DNA from: Acidobacteria bacterium RIFCSPLOWO2_12_FULL_66_21
Lineage (GTDB): Bacteria; Acidobacteriota; Vicinamibacteria; Vicinamibacterales; 2-12-FULL-66-21
Direction of reading: 5' to 3'
DNA length: 64,000 nucleotides
Assembly: GCA_001767455.1 (NCBI GenBank)
Contig: MELC01000022.1
Span: 16,010-80,009 of the forward strand
Below, piece after piece: positions 63,699-64,000 of the stretch. The notes under the pieces are model-generated. The model did not search any database, had not been told where the DNA came from, and saw only the letters and a list, made by a program, of their open reading frames with translations. Numbering within the stretch: the first letter of the stretch is position 1; each line of letters starts with the position of its first letter. A program made the translations under genes and the position numbers.

Positions 63699-64000
63699 CG
63701 ACGCTCGCCTCGCGGATGGTGTGCGCCGGGTGCGGCGCGGAGGCGGCCGACCCCTATCCGTTCCGGTGCCCGCGCGCGGACGCCGGTGATGACATCGACC
63801 ACGTCCTCACGCGTACGTTAGTCGGCACTTCCGCGGCGGATCCTGTTGCGCCGCCCTTCACGGCTGCCATCAGCGCCCTGGCACAGCCTCTGGGCACCAC
63901 CGGCGCGGCCCCTGTTGCGCCGCCCTTCACGGCTGCCATCAGCGCCCTGGCACAGCCTCTGGGCACCACCGGCGCGGCCCCTGTTGCGCCGCCCTTCACG
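63695..64000 (+). CDS. N-terminal part of a second PLP-enzyme-like protein with zinc-ribbon start and tandem-repeat insert (3' truncated)
   Basis: ATG at 63695 overlaps the previous stop by four bases. The first ~45 residues, '[19 protein letters not shown]' and 'DDIDHVLTR', resemble the short zinc-ribbon N-termini of threonine-synthase-like PLP enzymes. After 'LVGTSAAD' the frame enters perfect 23-residue repeats ([23 protein letters not shown]), which are not part of that fold. The gene continues past the window, so whether it is intact cannot be judged. Confidence 0.6.
63842..64000 (+). repeat. 69-bp perfect tandem repeat at the window edge
   Basis: Two full identical 69-base units (starting 63842 and 63911) and the first 21 bases of a third (63980) run to the end of the window. 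69 bases equal 23 codons, so the frame is kept. No spacers separate the units. Confidence 0.95.

Noticed and set aside
63842-64000. CRISPR array
   Set aside because: The 69-base units are contiguous and identical, with no spacers, and no cas genes are present.

Overview
The window is high-GC DNA (near two-thirds G+C by eye) densely packed with protein genes. Gene content points to an Acidobacteriota bacterium, most likely class Vicinamibacteria. The signs are several secreted M28 peptidases, an acidobacterial-type duplicated MacB/FtsX permease, a sortilin-like BNR protein, CHRD and carboxypeptidase-regulatory-like proteins, and many degenerate short tandem repeats between genes. No phylogenetic marker (rRNA or ribosomal protein) is present, so the assignment is inference. 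I saw no tRNA, rRNA, CRISPR array, transposase or integrase.

Layout. 0-3.5 kb: small secreted proteins and a secreted M28 peptidase with a beta-propeller. 3.5-7.4 kb (minus): response regulator, secreted unknown, SGNH-like protein and MBOAT acyltransferase, probably a polysaccharide O-acetylation operon. 7.5-16 kb: PAP2 phosphatase, two more M28 peptidases, universal stress protein plus MntH, a CHRD lipoprotein and an acetamidase. 16-23.5 kb: an accessory-looking stretch of short genes (VapBC, lipoproteins, small membrane proteins, SnoaL-like, VanZ-like, DUF1697, methyltransferase) with a broken VOC gene flanked by attC-like sequence.

23.5-31.6 kb (minus) holds the most interesting block, an eight-gene run. 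It encodes a membrane-anchored von Willebrand A protein, a PspA/IM30-like coiled-coil protein, a NitT/TauT-type substrate-binding protein fused to an OmpA peptidoglycan-binding domain, its permease and ATPase, a two-helix membrane coiled-coil protein, a classic-clade (Vps4/katanin-like) AAA ATPase with a degenerate first AAA module, and a small helical protein. I read it as a candidate envelope-maintenance machine joining an ESCRT-III-superfamily protein and a Vps4-like remodeller to a wall-tethered ABC transporter.

31.6-41 kb: N-acyl-D-amino-acid deacylase, acyltransferase, M16 peptidase, a channel-like two-helix protein and a DUF5117-type zinc metalloprotease. 41-46 kb is a decay zone with four broken genes (PAP2, DsbA-like, CusF-like lipoprotein, Ser/Thr kinase tail) around an intact ADOP permease, a PCYCGC protein and a DUF1330 protein. 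46-55.4 kb: RecQ, an MttB-family methyltransferase, the BNR protein and a carboxypeptidase-regulatory-like protein. 55.4-64 kb: a selenium-dependent-XDH-like molybdenum hydroxylase, a hybrid histidine kinase, an amidohydrolase and two PLP-enzyme genes, resembling a heterocycle (purine-like) catabolic locus. The last gene runs into perfect 69-bp tandem repeats at the window edge.

A second theme is repeated DNA: 7-bp, 8-bp, 9-bp and 11-bp degenerate tandem arrays and several palindromic elements. They are mostly intergenic, but some are inserted in frame in coding sequence (M28 tail; two sites in the molybdenum hydroxylase).
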